NCBI RefSeq assembly: GCF_003841485.1
Contig: NZ_REFY01000003.1
Span: 434,001 to 498,000, forward strand
From: Natrarchaeobius halalkaliphilus
GTDB taxonomy: Archaea; Halobacteriota; Halobacteria; Halobacteriales; Natrialbaceae
Reading direction: 5' to 3'
Length of the DNA: 64,000 nucleotides
Position 1 is the stretch's first letter, and every line of letters begins with the position of its first letter. Positions 44,530-52,709 of the stretch are shown here, in pieces. The notes under the pieces were generated by a model. It made no database searches. It worked only from the letters and a program-made list of their open reading frames with translations, and was not told the DNA's origin. The position numbers were made by a program, and so were the translations under genes.

Positions 44530-44614
44530 AATCGCGTTCGGATCGGCCGAGCACAGCGACCGCACGGATCGAGAGCACGTAGTTTAACGGTCACTGAATC
44601 CGTCACGTCAGCTA

Positions 44615-45022
44615 ATGAGTTCCACAGAGCGTCGATCGCTGCTGTACGTCCTCCTCGCCGCCGCGGTGCTTCTCACGATCGGGGTTCACGTCTCGCTCGT
44701 CCCACGATACTTCCCCGACGATCCGTTCATGGCCGCGCTGTCGCTCGGGGTCGGTTGGCTCTCGTATACGATCGTCTTCTATGCGGTCGGACGCGTTCGT
44801 TCCCACCCTGGCATTCTCCCGAGCATGCGGACCGCGGACATCGGGGCCGCGCTCTTTCTCGTCTCGTTGTTGCTCGCGCTGGCACTCGATTCGCTCGGGT
44901 TTCCGCCCACGCTCGTGATCGAAGCCTACGCGCTCCCCGCCGTTGGCATCTACGTCGGACTGGCTCTCATCGGCTGGTCGGTGGGCCGGCGAACGAACGC
45001 GATCAACGCTGTCGTCGAGTGA
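44615..45022 (+). CDS. small membrane protein of unknown function, four helices
   Basis: 135 residues with four hydrophobic helices (LLYVLLAAAVLLTIGVHVSL, LGVGWLSYTIVFYAVGRV, IGAALFLVSLLLALALDSLG, ALPAVGIYVGLALIGWSVG). No recognised family. A TTTAAC element about 30 bases before the ATG fits a leaderless transcript. It converges on the UspA gene and lies between glycan enzymes, but nothing ties it to them. Confidence 0.7.
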   Translation: MSSTERRSLLYVLLAAAVLLTIGVHVSLVPRYFPDDPFMAALSLGVGWLSYTIVFYAVGRVRSHPGILPSMRTADIGAALFLVSLLLALALDSLGFPPTLVIEAYALPAVGIYVGLALIGWSVGRRTNAINAVVE

Positions 45023-45064
45023 GGCTTCCGGAAAGCGGTGAACAACGCGGGTGTTCGTCGCGGA

Positions 45065-45490
45065 TCACTCCGGAATGAACACCGGGACGTCACCGAGGCG
45101 AACGACGTGGTCAGTAACGCTTCCCAGCGCCGCTCGCGTCACGCCACCGCGTCCTCGAGTCCCCATCACGATGAGATCGGCATCGACCTCCGTTGCGTAC
45201 TCGAGAATCTCGCTTTCGGCCGGCCCCGTTCTGACGGTCCCCGTCATCTCGAGACCGGTCTCCTCGCCGCGGGAGACGATCGTTTCGACGGCCCGTTCTG
45301 CGCGCGCTCGAAACGCTCCTTCCGGGCTCGCCGCATCTCCCGGTAGTCGGATGCTCTCGAGCGGGCCGGTGTCAGCGACGGAGAGGACGTGGACCGCCGC
45401 ATCGTGTGTCTTCGCGAGTTCGAGTGCCATCTCCGCGGCCGACTCTGCGTACTCGCTGCCGTCCGTCGGGACGAGAATCGTCTCGAACAT
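45065..45490 (-). CDS. universal stress protein, UspA family
   Basis: 141 residues starting MFETILVPTDGSEYAESAAE. The nucleotide-binding signature is complete: IVMGTRGRGGVTRAALGSVT, then DVPVFIPE. It differs from the UspA at 16.4 kb in its longer middle section. The ATG at 45490 fits the family start; 20 more codons are open upstream. It is divergent from the recombinase-like gene. Confidence 0.9.
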   Translation of the reverse strand: MFETILVPTDGSEYAESAAEMALELAKTHDAAVHVLSVADTGPLESIRLPGDAASPEGAFRARAERAVETIVSRGEETGLEMTGTVRTGPAESEILEYATEVDADLIVMGTRGRGGVTRAALGSVTDHVVRLGDVPVFIPE

Positions 45491-45651
45491 ATACCTCGTT
45501 TCTCGAGCGCCTCGAACGTGAATCTGTCTCCCGTTCCACCCCGCCGACACCGGCCGAGATCCGAAACACGGATTTAGCGCCGCGAACCAGTACCGGACGA
45601 ACGGATGGTACCGCGTGTCGATTCGTATTCGGCCGACGAGGTGACCGATCC

Positions 45652-46779
45652 GTGACTGGTGTCGCGATCGCTGACGCGGTCGATGCCTTCCTCGAGCGAA
45701 AGGCCGTCGGAGATCCCGACGGGCCGGGTGCCGGAAGCTACGCGTCGAACGCCGAGTCGATCCTCCGTCGGTTCGTCACGTGGGCCGAAGCCGAACACGG
45801 TATCGTTACCCTGTTCTCGCTCGAGCCAGAGCACATGCGGGCGTACGCCGTCGAACTGGGCGACCGAACCGAACGCGGGGAGTACACCGCGTCGACGGCC
45901 GGAACCTACTTCGCGGTCGTCCGCGCGTTTCTCTCGTGGTGCGTTCGTGGGGGTATTATCCCGGAAAACCCGGCGGCGACCGAGACGGCCGAGTCCGCTC
46001 TACCCAGCGGTGACGACCGGTCGACCGACGACGGCTGGACGGCGAGCCAGCGGCGTCGACTCGAGCGCCACGTCAGAGTGCGAGCACTCGACTCGAGTGC
46101 CGACTCGGTCGGCGTCGACGACCGTCGATCCCGGCTGCGCGAGTACGCACTCGTCGCGGTACTCACACACTCGGGCGCTCGCGGCTCGGAACTGTTTCGC
46201 GTTCCCGAAGACGATCGACGGACCGGGGCGACCTGGGACGACGTCGACTTCTACACCGGCACGATTCGCGTCCTCGGAACGGGCCAGCGCGACGAAGAGG
46301 TCTCGTTACTCGCACCCGCGCGGACGCCGTTGCGTCGCTACCGTATCGTTCTCGATCCGCCGACGAACGACTGGCCGTTGTTTCCGACCCGACACGCACC
46401 TTCGATCGCCCGCCACGTCAGAGAGCGGCTTCGGGGACGTGGATACGGCGACGACGAGATCGAGGCGATGCTTTCGGACCGGACGGCGATCGAACTCGCC
46501 CGCGAGCGAGCGATCGCTCCACCGGCGATCACGACCGAAGGCGCCCGATCCGTTCTCGAGCGACTCTGTTCGGAGGCCGACCTCGACGTCGATGGCGTCT
46601 ACCTGACGCCGCGTGACGGACGAACCGACGAGGCCGATCACGTTCGGCGTGAGGCAACCGGCTCGAAGCCGGTGCTTCGAAGCCCGGGCGAACGGTCGAT
46701 CGCGGTTCCGATCGACCGAACGGTACGGGCTGACACCGCCGATTCCGACGAACCCGACGGAGATCCGGAGCGGAACTGA
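45652..46779 (+). CDS. degenerate tyrosine recombinase-like protein (XerC/D type, catalytic residues lost)
   Basis: 375 residues, GTG start. The N-terminal core-binding domain is normal (FLERKAVGDPDGPGAGSYAS, then SAESTLR-like helix and FLSWCVRGGIIPENPA). The catalytic domain keeps the first Arg (THSGARGSELFRVPEDD) and the strand pair WDDVDFYTGTIRVLGTGQRD. In the second part, aligned with haloarchaeal Xer proteins, the H-x-x-R box reads LTPRDGRTDEAD (His replaced, Arg kept), the L-R-H box reads VLRSPGER (His replaced), and no Tyr follows at the nucleophile position. It therefore should not cut DNA, but may still bind it. The alternative is a frameshift in the last 150 bases. Confidence 0.7.
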   Translation: MTGVAIADAVDAFLERKAVGDPDGPGAGSYASNAESILRRFVTWAEAEHGIVTLFSLEPEHMRAYAVELGDRTERGEYTASTAGTYFAVVRAFLSWCVRGGIIPENPAATETAESALPSGDDRSTDDGWTASQRRRLERHVRVRALDSSADSVGVDDRRSRLREYALVAVLTHSGARGSELFRVPEDDRRTGATWDDVDFYTGTIRVLGTGQRDEEVSLLAPARTPLRRYRIVLDPPTNDWPLFPTRHAPSIARHVRERLRGRGYGDDEIEAMLSDRTAIELARERAIAPPAITTEGARSVLERLCSEADLDVDGVYLTPRDGRTDEADHVRREATGSKPVLRSPGERSIAVPIDRTVRADTADSDEPDGDPERN

Positions 46780-46808
46780 CCCATGACCAGGTGCGTGTTG
46801 ATGACGGG

Positions 46809-46814
46809 TTTTTT
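46809..46814 (+). terminator. T-tract terminator after the recombinase-like gene
   Basis: Six T bases 30 bases downstream of the stop at 46779, in a stretch without genes; likely transcription end. Confidence 0.4.
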
Positions 46815-47008
46815 CGGCGTGCTGTCGGCACGTCGTAGCCGAAACCAGGACCGTGATAGCCGAACTCAGCGACGTGTTTCGACGCGTGTTCGACTGTCCG
46901 GCCCCCACTGAACTTGGACGGATCGACACCATCGACTTTCGACTGCGGGTAGTCGGCTACTGCGGGTAGTCGGGCGGTAACAAAGTCAGTCTTCACGAAG
47001 ATACTGGT

Positions 47009-48391
47009 ATGTCGAACAGTCCGGACGTGCTGTTTCTGGTGCTCGATTCACTCCGCATGGACCGCGTCTCGACGTACGATCACGACCGAGAGACGACACC
47101 CGCGCTCTCGACGCTGTCGACGTACGCGACGACCTACGAGAACGCGTTCGCGCCGGCCCCGTGGACGCTCCCCTCACACGCCTCGATGTTTACGGGGACG
47201 TTTCCGTCCGAACACGGGGTGACTAACGGATTTTCGGACGATATGTGTCGACTCTCGCCCTCACGATCGACGCTCGCCGACGTCCTCTCCGAAGACGGGT
47301 ATCGAACCGCCGGCTTCTCGAATAACCCGTGGGTCGGTCAACTCTCGGGTCTGGACCGCGGGTTCGACGAGTTCGTCGAGTGGGATCTCGAGATCTCGAG
47401 CGAGGGTGACGATAGCGTTCACACCTCTCGCGAGGAGCTGTACTCGCGGTGTCACTCGCTGCTTGGAAAGGGAGCTCGTCAGCCGGTGTTCGCGCTGAAA
47501 CGACGGTTCTTCACCGACAGCCTCGTCGATCGGACGAAACGGTGGATCGAACGCGGGATCGACTCTGCGGAACCGACGTTTACGTTCGTCAATCTAATGG
47601 AGGCACACAGCCCCTACTTCCCGCCGAAGCAGGCCTTCGAAGAACTCGGACTCGAGGTCCCCGGGCCGCTCGAGCCGCGGGTTCTCAACACAAAGCTCCT
47701 CGCCTACGTGATGGGGAAAACCGATCTCGACCCGGACACGAGACGGCGAATCATGGAGTACTACGACGCGAGTACCCGATACCAGGATCGGAAAGTCGAG
47801 GAAATACTGAGCCTGTTACAACGCGAAGGCGTCTTCGACGACACGCTCGTCGTCGTCGCCAGCGATCACGGGAAGACACTCGGTGACTACCCGCGCGACG
47901 AGCATCCGCCCCATTACCTCCGGGACATCAACCTCAACGTTCCCCTCTGGATCAAGCGACCGGGACAGCGCGAGGGGGAAACGCTCGAGGACATGTTCGA
48001 ACTCGCGTCGCTGTTCGACGTCGTCCGCGACGGCAACCCGCCCTCGGGACGCTACACACGAGACGTCGCCATCGCTGAGGATTTCGTTCCGCACGCGGGT
48101 CGGACGACGCCCGACGAAGTCGTCCGCTGGCGTGTCGCTGCTGATGAGGGGAACAAGTACGTCCGAAACGATACCGGCGCGGAGTTCCTCTTCGATCGCT
48201 CGAGCGACACGCTCCTTCGCTCACCCGATCCGGAGCGGTGTGACGTGGCCGCCGAGACGTTGTCCGAACGCGTTCGACAGTTCGGAAGGGACGACGGCGC
48301 CGAGCACGGAGGTGACGACGAATCGAACGCACCCGGCCGCGAGATCGATTCGGGTGTCGAGGCACAGCTCAAAGACCTCGGATACATGTGA
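47009..48391 (+). CDS. sulfatase-like hydrolase, alkaline phosphatase superfamily
   Basis: 460 residues. The fold is that of sulfatases: VLFLVLDSLRMDRVSTYDHD with metal Asp residues, APWTLPSHASMFTGTFPSEH, SDHGKTLGDYPRDEHPPHYL with Asp-His ligands, and VPLWIKRPGQ. The formylglycine position of true sulfatases (C/S-x-P-x-R) reads T-L-P-S-H, so Thr is the likely nucleophile and the Arg is a His. That suggests a phosphatase or phosphotransferase, as for many haloarchaeal copies. No signal peptide. The tail LKDLGYM resembles that of the enzyme at 42.9-44.5 kb. A GTAACAAAG element about 28 bases upstream supports the start. Confidence 0.85.
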   Translation: MSNSPDVLFLVLDSLRMDRVSTYDHDRETTPALSTLSTYATTYENAFAPAPWTLPSHASMFTGTFPSEHGVTNGFSDDMCRLSPSRSTLADVLSEDGYRTAGFSNNPWVGQLSGLDRGFDEFVEWDLEISSEGDDSVHTSREELYSRCHSLLGKGARQPVFALKRRFFTDSLVDRTKRWIERGIDSAEPTFTFVNLMEAHSPYFPPKQAFEELGLEVPGPLEPRVLNTKLLAYVMGKTDLDPDTRRRIMEYYDASTRYQDRKVEEILSLLQREGVFDDTLVVVASDHGKTLGDYPRDEHPPHYLRDINLNVPLWIKRPGQREGETLEDMFELASLFDVVRDGNPPSGRYTRDVAIAEDFVPHAGRTTPDEVVRWRVAADEGNKYVRNDTGAEFLFDRSSDTLLRSPDPERCDVAAETLSERVRQFGRDDGAEHGGDDESNAPGREIDSGVEAQLKDLGYM

Positions 48392-48421
48392 CGGACGCCT
48401 GCAACGGTCTGGCGACGACCG

Positions 48422-48559
48422 TTACAGCGACGCGAAGACGAGCCAGGGAACGACGAACAGGACGACCGTCAACAGCGCGAGGATCAACAGATAGCCGACG
48501 CCCGTCCCGGCGGCCGCAATCCACGACGGATGATCGAACGTTCGAGTGTCGTTAGCCAT
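48422..48559 (-). CDS. small single-span membrane protein, 45 residues
   Basis: The frame starts MANDTRTFDHPSWIAAAGTG and continues with one hydrophobic helix, YLLILALLTVVLFVVPWLVF, ending in ASL. It has a proper start and stop and a typical helix with a short polar N-terminus, and I think I recognise similar tiny haloarchaeal proteins, but no function is known. It lies between a sulfatase-like gene and guaAA, and converges on the former. Confidence 0.65.
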   Translation of the reverse strand: MANDTRTFDHPSWIAAAGTGVGYLLILALLTVVLFVVPWLVFASL

Positions 48560-48662
48560 ACGAGTCGGTTCCGTTTCGGCGCAATAAGCGTACCGCCTCG
48601 TCGAAGACCGTCGGCATCGACTTCCGGACCGTTTTTACCGGGTGGACGGCTAGGAGTCGCCA

Positions 48663-49217
48663 ATGACGAAGATCGTCGTGGTGGACAACCACGGACAGTT
48701 TACACACCTGGAGCGTCGGGCGCTTCGTGACCTCGGCGTCGAGACGGAGTTGATCGAAAACGACACGCCGCCTGCGGACGTCGACGCCGACGGAGTCGTT
48801 CTCTCTGGCGGTCCGGAGATGGACCGCATCGGCAACTCGCCCGCGTATCTCGAGGAAGACGTTCCCGTACTCGGGATCTGTCTGGGAATGCAACTGATCG
48901 CGGAGGAACTCGGCGGACGCGTCGAGAGCGGCGAGTACGGCGGGTACGCCGACGTTACGGTCGACATCGTCGACGGAGACGATCCGCTCACGGGATCGCT
49001 CCACCCGCAAACGCGTGTGTGGGCGAGTCACGCCGACGAGGTGACGGCGGTTCCCGACGGCTTCGAACTGACCGCGAGAAGCGACGTTTGCGACGTCGAG
49101 GCGATGAGCGACACCGACCGCGACATTTACGGCGTGCAGTGGCACCCCGAGGTGGCCCACACCGAGGAAGGCGACGAGATCTTCGAGAACTTCATCGGCA
49201 TCTGCGAATCGCGCTAA
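48663..49217 (+). CDS. guaAA: GMP synthase subunit A (glutamine amidotransferase)
   Basis: Splits glutamine to supply ammonia to the separate ATP-pyrophosphatase subunit, which turns XMP to GMP. 184 residues, class I amidotransferase: KIVVVDNHGQFTHLERRAL, GVVLSGGPEMDRIGNSPAYL, VLGICLGMQLIAEELGG with the nucleophile Cys, and IYGVQWHPEVAHTEEGDEIF with the His-Glu pair. In archaea the two subunits are separate genes; the synthetase half is not in the window. Confidence 0.95.
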   Translation: MTKIVVVDNHGQFTHLERRALRDLGVETELIENDTPPADVDADGVVLSGGPEMDRIGNSPAYLEEDVPVLGICLGMQLIAEELGGRVESGEYGGYADVTVDIVDGDDPLTGSLHPQTRVWASHADEVTAVPDGFELTARSDVCDVEAMSDTDRDIYGVQWHPEVAHTEEGDEIFENFIGICESR

Positions 49218-49227
49218 CGCGAGGGAC

Positions 49228-49243
49228 TGATACGGATTACTGT
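49228..49243. repeat. solo end similar to the palindromic element at 2.45 kb
   Basis: TGATACGGATTACTGT differs at one base of 16 from 2450-2465. The rest of the 86-bp element is not present here. It may be a remnant or a shared binding motif. Confidence 0.4.
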
Positions 49244-49307
49244 GTGACTCGTCGCGTCGGATTCCGTGTTCGAACCGTCAACGAACGACGACGTTGCCGG
49301 TCTATCG

Positions 49308-49370
49308 ACCGGTTGTCGAGTGCGACGGCGATCACGAACCCCACTCAAACCGGCGAACTCGACAACCGGT
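49308..49370. repeat. 14-bp perfect inverted repeat with 35-base loop
   Basis: ACCGGTTGTCGAGT (49308-49321) and its inverse (49357-49370) frame a 35-base loop. They lie in the 318-base gap between guaAA and the NmrA-like gene. It may be a terminator hairpin, a regulatory structure or part of a decayed mobile element. Confidence 0.5.
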
Positions 49371-49410
49371 TACACCGATGTTAGGTAGTGTCGGATGTGT
49401 CGCCAAGCGA

Positions 49411-49416
49411 TTTATA
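49411..49416 (+). promoter_or_regulatory. TATA box upstream of the leader ORF and NmrA-like gene
   Basis: TTTATA 26-31 bases before the ATG at 49442 and about 122 before the GTG at 49536. It points to a transcript beginning near 49440. Confidence 0.45.
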
Positions 49417-49441
49417 GTTCGTAATGAAAGCAGGTGACGTA

Positions 49442-49534
49442 ATGAAACCACCCGAGCAACGTCCTTCAGTCGACGACAGTCCTGACCGAAAGCCGCTATC
49501 AACGACCGACGCAACCACTGCGGAGGTGTGCTAA
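49442..49534 (+). CDS. possible 30-codon leader ORF before the NmrA-like gene
   Basis: The ATG lies at leaderless distance from a TATA box. The 30-codon frame ends TAA one base before the GTG of the next gene, with that gene's GGAGGTG site inside it. It has no family match. It could be a leader peptide that couples translation, or simply the 5' leader. An in-frame ATG also exists at 49424. Confidence 0.3.
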   Translation: MKPPEQRPSVDDSPDRKPLSTTDATTAEVC

Positions 49535-49535
49535 C

Positions 49536-50438
49536 GTGACGACGAGCGTTCTCGTCACCGGTGCGACCGGTAATCAGGGCGGAAGCGTCGTCGATCACCT
49601 GCTCGAGGCGGAGACCGAGTTCGACGTCTCCGGGTTGACGCGCGACGCATCGAGCGAGGCGGCACGCGAACTGGCCGACCGCGGCGTGTCGATGGTCGAG
49701 GGAGATCTGAACGATCCCGACTCGTTCTCGGAACACGTCTCGGACGTCGATGCCGTCTTCGTGGTGACGAACTTCTGGACGGAAGGATACGAACAGCAAG
49801 TCGAGCAGGGGACGAACGTTGCCGATGTCGCGAGTGAGGTAGGCATTGATCACTTCGTCCTCAGCGGCGTCGGTAGCCACGAGCGCGACACCGGGGTTCC
49901 GCACTTCGACTCCGCATGGGAGATCGAACGATACGCCACGGATCTCGACCTGCCGATGACCGTCCTCCAGCCCGTGTTCTTCTTCCAGAACCTCGAGGCG
50001 TTCGCGGAGGACATCGTCGAGGACGGCCGGCTCGAACTGCCCCTCGAGGAGGACGTCTCGCTGCAGATGATAGACACCGACGATGTGGGTCGCGTCGCAG
50101 CCACCGTCTTCGAACGACGGGATGCGTTCGTCGGGGAACGACTCGAACTCGCTGGGGACGAGCGAACGCTAACCGAAACCGCCGAGGTCCTCTCGACGGT
50201 GACCGGCGTCGACGTCGAACCCGTTCACGTTCCGATCGAAGACGCCTACGACACCTTCGGTGAGGAGTTTACCGAGATGTGCGAGTGGTTCAACGAAGTC
50301 GGTTACAGCGCCGACATCGACGCACTCGAGGACAGATTCGGATTCGAGTATACCGACCTCGAAACGTATCTCCGCGAGCACGGCTGGGAGGACAAAGACG
50401 GGATGGCGTCCGTTCCCGGCTGGGTCAAGGCGATGTGA
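49536..50438 (+). CDS. NmrA-family NAD(P)-binding protein
   Basis: 300 residues, GTG start with GGAGGTG at 49521-49527. It is an atypical short-chain dehydrogenase: TSVLVTGATGNQGGSVVDHL (NADP loop), GLTRDASSEAARELADRGV, VEGDLNDPDSF, AVFVVTNFWT, and DHFVLSGVGSHERDTGVPHF. It lacks the Y-x3-K pair in normal form, as in NmrA/HSCARG redox-sensing proteins. Role: NADPH-ratio sensor or a reductase; not decidable here. It converges on the next gene. Confidence 0.85.
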   Translation: MTTSVLVTGATGNQGGSVVDHLLEAETEFDVSGLTRDASSEAARELADRGVSMVEGDLNDPDSFSEHVSDVDAVFVVTNFWTEGYEQQVEQGTNVADVASEVGIDHFVLSGVGSHERDTGVPHFDSAWEIERYATDLDLPMTVLQPVFFFQNLEAFAEDIVEDGRLELPLEEDVSLQMIDTDDVGRVAATVFERRDAFVGERLELAGDERTLTETAEVLSTVTGVDVEPVHVPIEDAYDTFGEEFTEMCEWFNEVGYSADIDALEDRFGFEYTDLETYLREHGWEDKDGMASVPGWVKAM

Positions 50439-50452
50439 TCGGTGACTGCACG

Positions 50453-50989
50453 TCAGGTCCGGTTCGCGAGCAGATCCGTGTGAACGACGGCGCGGTACTG
50501 GCGGTCGGTCGCCTCCTCGAGACGTTTGAGCAGTCCCGCCGCATCGGAGAACGTCTCGGGCAGTTCGAACGGATCGTCCTCGTCCTCATCACGGCGTGTA
50601 CATCGTTTGACGAACGTGAGAAGCACCGGATACGTTCCCGGACGAGCGTACACCACGCCGAGATCGCCGGAGAGCTGCTCTCGCCAGTGTTCGATCACCG
50701 GCTCGGCCTCGAGTCGGGGTTTTCGCCCCCGTTCGGCCAGTTCGGTCGCGTCGATGTCGTGGTCTTCGAGGACGGAATCGAGTGCGTCCTGTAGCTCGTC
50801 GGTGTTCTCTTCGAGCGACGGCACCGCCTCCTCGTCCTCGAGCAACCGGACGAACGCCTCGAGTTCGTCTCGCCGGACGGCGACGGGGTAGACGAAATCG
50901 TGCGTCGCCTTCGAGAGCGTGTACGACTTCCCGTCGACGCCCTGCTCGCCGGGTCCCGACGTTCCCAGCATCAGGTCGAGTATTCCCAT
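50453..50989 (-). CDS. conserved haloarchaeal protein of unknown function
   Basis: 178 residues starting MGILDLMLGTSGPGEQGVDG. It is acidic and mixed alpha/beta with KSYTLSKATHDFVYPVAVRR, VIEHWREQLSGDLGVVYARP and a C-terminal AVVHTDLLANRT. No signal peptide, cysteine cluster or catalytic motif. The ATG at 50989 is chosen because the 45 codons upstream are Arg-rich shadow sequence. It starts 131 bases from the stop of the SprT-like gene on the same strand. Confidence 0.7.
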   Translation of the reverse strand: MGILDLMLGTSGPGEQGVDGKSYTLSKATHDFVYPVAVRRDELEAFVRLLEDEEAVPSLEENTDELQDALDSVLEDHDIDATELAERGRKPRLEAEPVIEHWREQLSGDLGVVYARPGTYPVLLTFVKRCTRRDEDEDDPFELPETFSDAAGLLKRLEEATDRQYRAVVHTDLLANRT

Positions 50990-51120
50990 AGGTAACACAG
51001 GTCGACTACGCCGAATAAGTGTTCCGTGGAACGGCCGCCGAAACCGGCGAACCGGACACCCCGGTCCGGCTCGAGCGAGCGTGACAAGTCGGACCTCTGT
51101 CCGCAGTTCGCGACGACTCC

Positions 51121-51693
51121 TCACCAGTCGTCACCGAGCGCAGCCTTCGATCCGCCGTAACCGCTCGCCGTCGTCCACGTCCGTCCGCTTTCCGCGTGTT
51201 CGACTTCGTAGGATCCGCCACAGGATCCACAGCGGTACCGATCCGGGGATTTGACAGGCTTCGAAGCGCGGTGGCGCGTCGCCTCCCAGTCGCAGTCGGT
51301 CTCGCGACACCGGAGTACGTACCGCGGCTCGGAGAACGACTGGCAGTGACGCGGTGCATCGAGCGCCGCGGCGCGTTCGCGAAAACGTGCCCCGTGACCG
51401 GACTCGCCAAAGCGCTGGTACTCCCAGGCGTGGACGAGTTCGTGTCTGACGACGCCCGCGAACGTCGGCCAGTCGTAGCGCTCGTAAGCCCGGCGCGCGA
51501 GGATGATCGTCGCTATTTCGCGGTTCGGGTCCCACCGACACGCCCCCGCCCGACGGCGAGCCCGCAGTGACGTCTCCCACTCGAGGGCGTCTCTATCGAC
51601 CGACAGATCGTACTCGTCGAGAACCGTTCGAGCGTGAATTCGCGCCCGTGCGACGATTTCGTCGTCGATCGTCAGCTGTTCGCCGTCCGTCAC
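51121..51693 (-). CDS. SprT-like zinc metalloprotease
   Basis: 190 residues. The catalytic segment AGVVRHELVHAWEYQRFGES has the HExxH zincin motif, with a third His nearby (SGHGARFRERAA). The C-terminal part is a zinc ribbon with two Cys pairs (YVLRCRETDCDWEATRH, then YRCGSCGGSYEVEHA). This is the SprT/Spartan core plan. The eukaryotic relative cuts DNA-protein crosslinks; the archaeal role is not established. Cytosolic. Confidence 0.88.
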   Translation of the reverse strand: MTDGEQLTIDDEIVARARIHARTVLDEYDLSVDRDALEWETSLRARRRAGACRWDPNREIATIILARRAYERYDWPTFAGVVRHELVHAWEYQRFGESGHGARFRERAAALDAPRHCQSFSEPRYVLRCRETDCDWEATRHRASKPVKSPDRYRCGSCGGSYEVEHAESGRTWTTASGYGGSKAALGDDW

Positions 51694-51886
51694 CGGCTCG
51701 ACCGAGGGAGGGAGCGTCGGAAGTTCTTTCGGTCCGTCCGATCAGTCCGAACGTATGAGCGGTGAGAACTCGCCATCGAGAACGCTGCCCGTGTCGGTGC
51801 CGGGTCGTTGAGGAGCTCGTTCGTGACGATCCGATCGATATCGGGTCCTGAGCGGAACGTGCGTTCGGTGTCGGTCTCCGAGACGG

Positions 51887-52684
51887 TCAGGCTTCGAGAG
51901 TCAGTCCGGCCGCCTCGAGCGCTTCGTCGGTCTCGAGGTCGGCGTGGACGACGCCGGAGACGGCTCGAGCGATCGCCTCGGGGTTCTCGTGCTGGAAGAT
52001 CGACCGCCCCATCGAGACGCCAGCACCGCCGGCGTCCATCACGCCGCGGACCATCTCGACCGTTTCGCGGTCGGTCCCCTTCGAGCCGCCGGCGATGACG
52101 ACCGGAAGCCGGGTCGACTCGACGACGTGCTGGAAGCTGTCCGCGTCGCCGCTGTAGCCGGTTTTGACGATATCCGCGCCGATCTCTTCAGCGAGACGAA
52201 CCGCGTGGCCGAGCGCTACGGGATCCTCGGAGTCGACGCCGGAACCGCGAGCGTACGCCATCGCGAGAACGGGTATCCCGAACCGGTCGGCCGTCTCCGT
52301 AATCTCTGCGAGCTGGGTGAGCTGGTTCGGCTCGTGGTCGGAGCCGACGTTGATATGAAAGGAAACGGCGTCGGCACCCGCCCGGATGGCTTCCTCGACG
52401 GTCCCGGTAAGACGTTTGTCGTTTTCGTCGGGACCGATTGTCGTCGAGGCGTTGAGGTGGACGATGTACCCCTTGTCGTTTTTGTTCTCGTGAACGCGCG
52501 GGGCGATCCCTTTCTGCGTGAGGACGGCGTCGGCACCGCCGCGCGTGACGCCGTCGATGGTCGATTCGATCTCTTTTAATCCCTGGACGGCACCCATCGT
52601 GATGCCGTGATCCATCGGGACGATCACGTACGATCCCTCTGTGCCGATTCGATCGAGTCGTGCGGTGGTTCCTGTCGTCGTCAT
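51887..52684 (-). CDS. 2-amino-3,7-dideoxy-D-threo-hept-6-ulosonate synthase (ADH synthase, class I aldolase type)
   Basis: First step of the archaeal shikimate route: joins L-aspartate semialdehyde with 6-deoxy-5-ketofructose phosphate. 265 residues from ATG 52684, a TIM barrel starting TTTGTTARLDRIG. Seen: YVIVPMDHGITMGAVQGLKE, AVSFHINVGSDHEPNQLTQL, AMAYARG, the Schiff-base Lys in GADIVKTGYSGDADSFQHVV, and VVIAGGSKGTDRE. The F-H-I-N-V-G-S-D segment favours ADH synthase over fructose-bisphosphate aldolase, and so does its place directly behind trpA (25 bases), where aromatic genes belong together. Confidence 0.88.
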   Translation of the reverse strand: MTTTGTTARLDRIGTEGSYVIVPMDHGITMGAVQGLKEIESTIDGVTRGGADAVLTQKGIAPRVHENKNDKGYIVHLNASTTIGPDENDKRLTGTVEEAIRAGADAVSFHINVGSDHEPNQLTQLAEITETADRFGIPVLAMAYARGSGVDSEDPVALGHAVRLAEEIGADIVKTGYSGDADSFQHVVESTRLPVVIAGGSKGTDRETVEMVRGVMDAGGAGVSMGRSIFQHENPEAIARAVSGVVHADLETDEALEAAGLTLEA

Positions 52685-52709
52685 TTGCGGGAGAGTAACA
52701 AGCTTGCCG

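Noticed and set aside
45491-47008. integrated element around the recombinase-like gene
   Set aside because: No tRNA gene, no att-like direct repeats and no phage or plasmid genes nearby; the recombinase lacks its active site.
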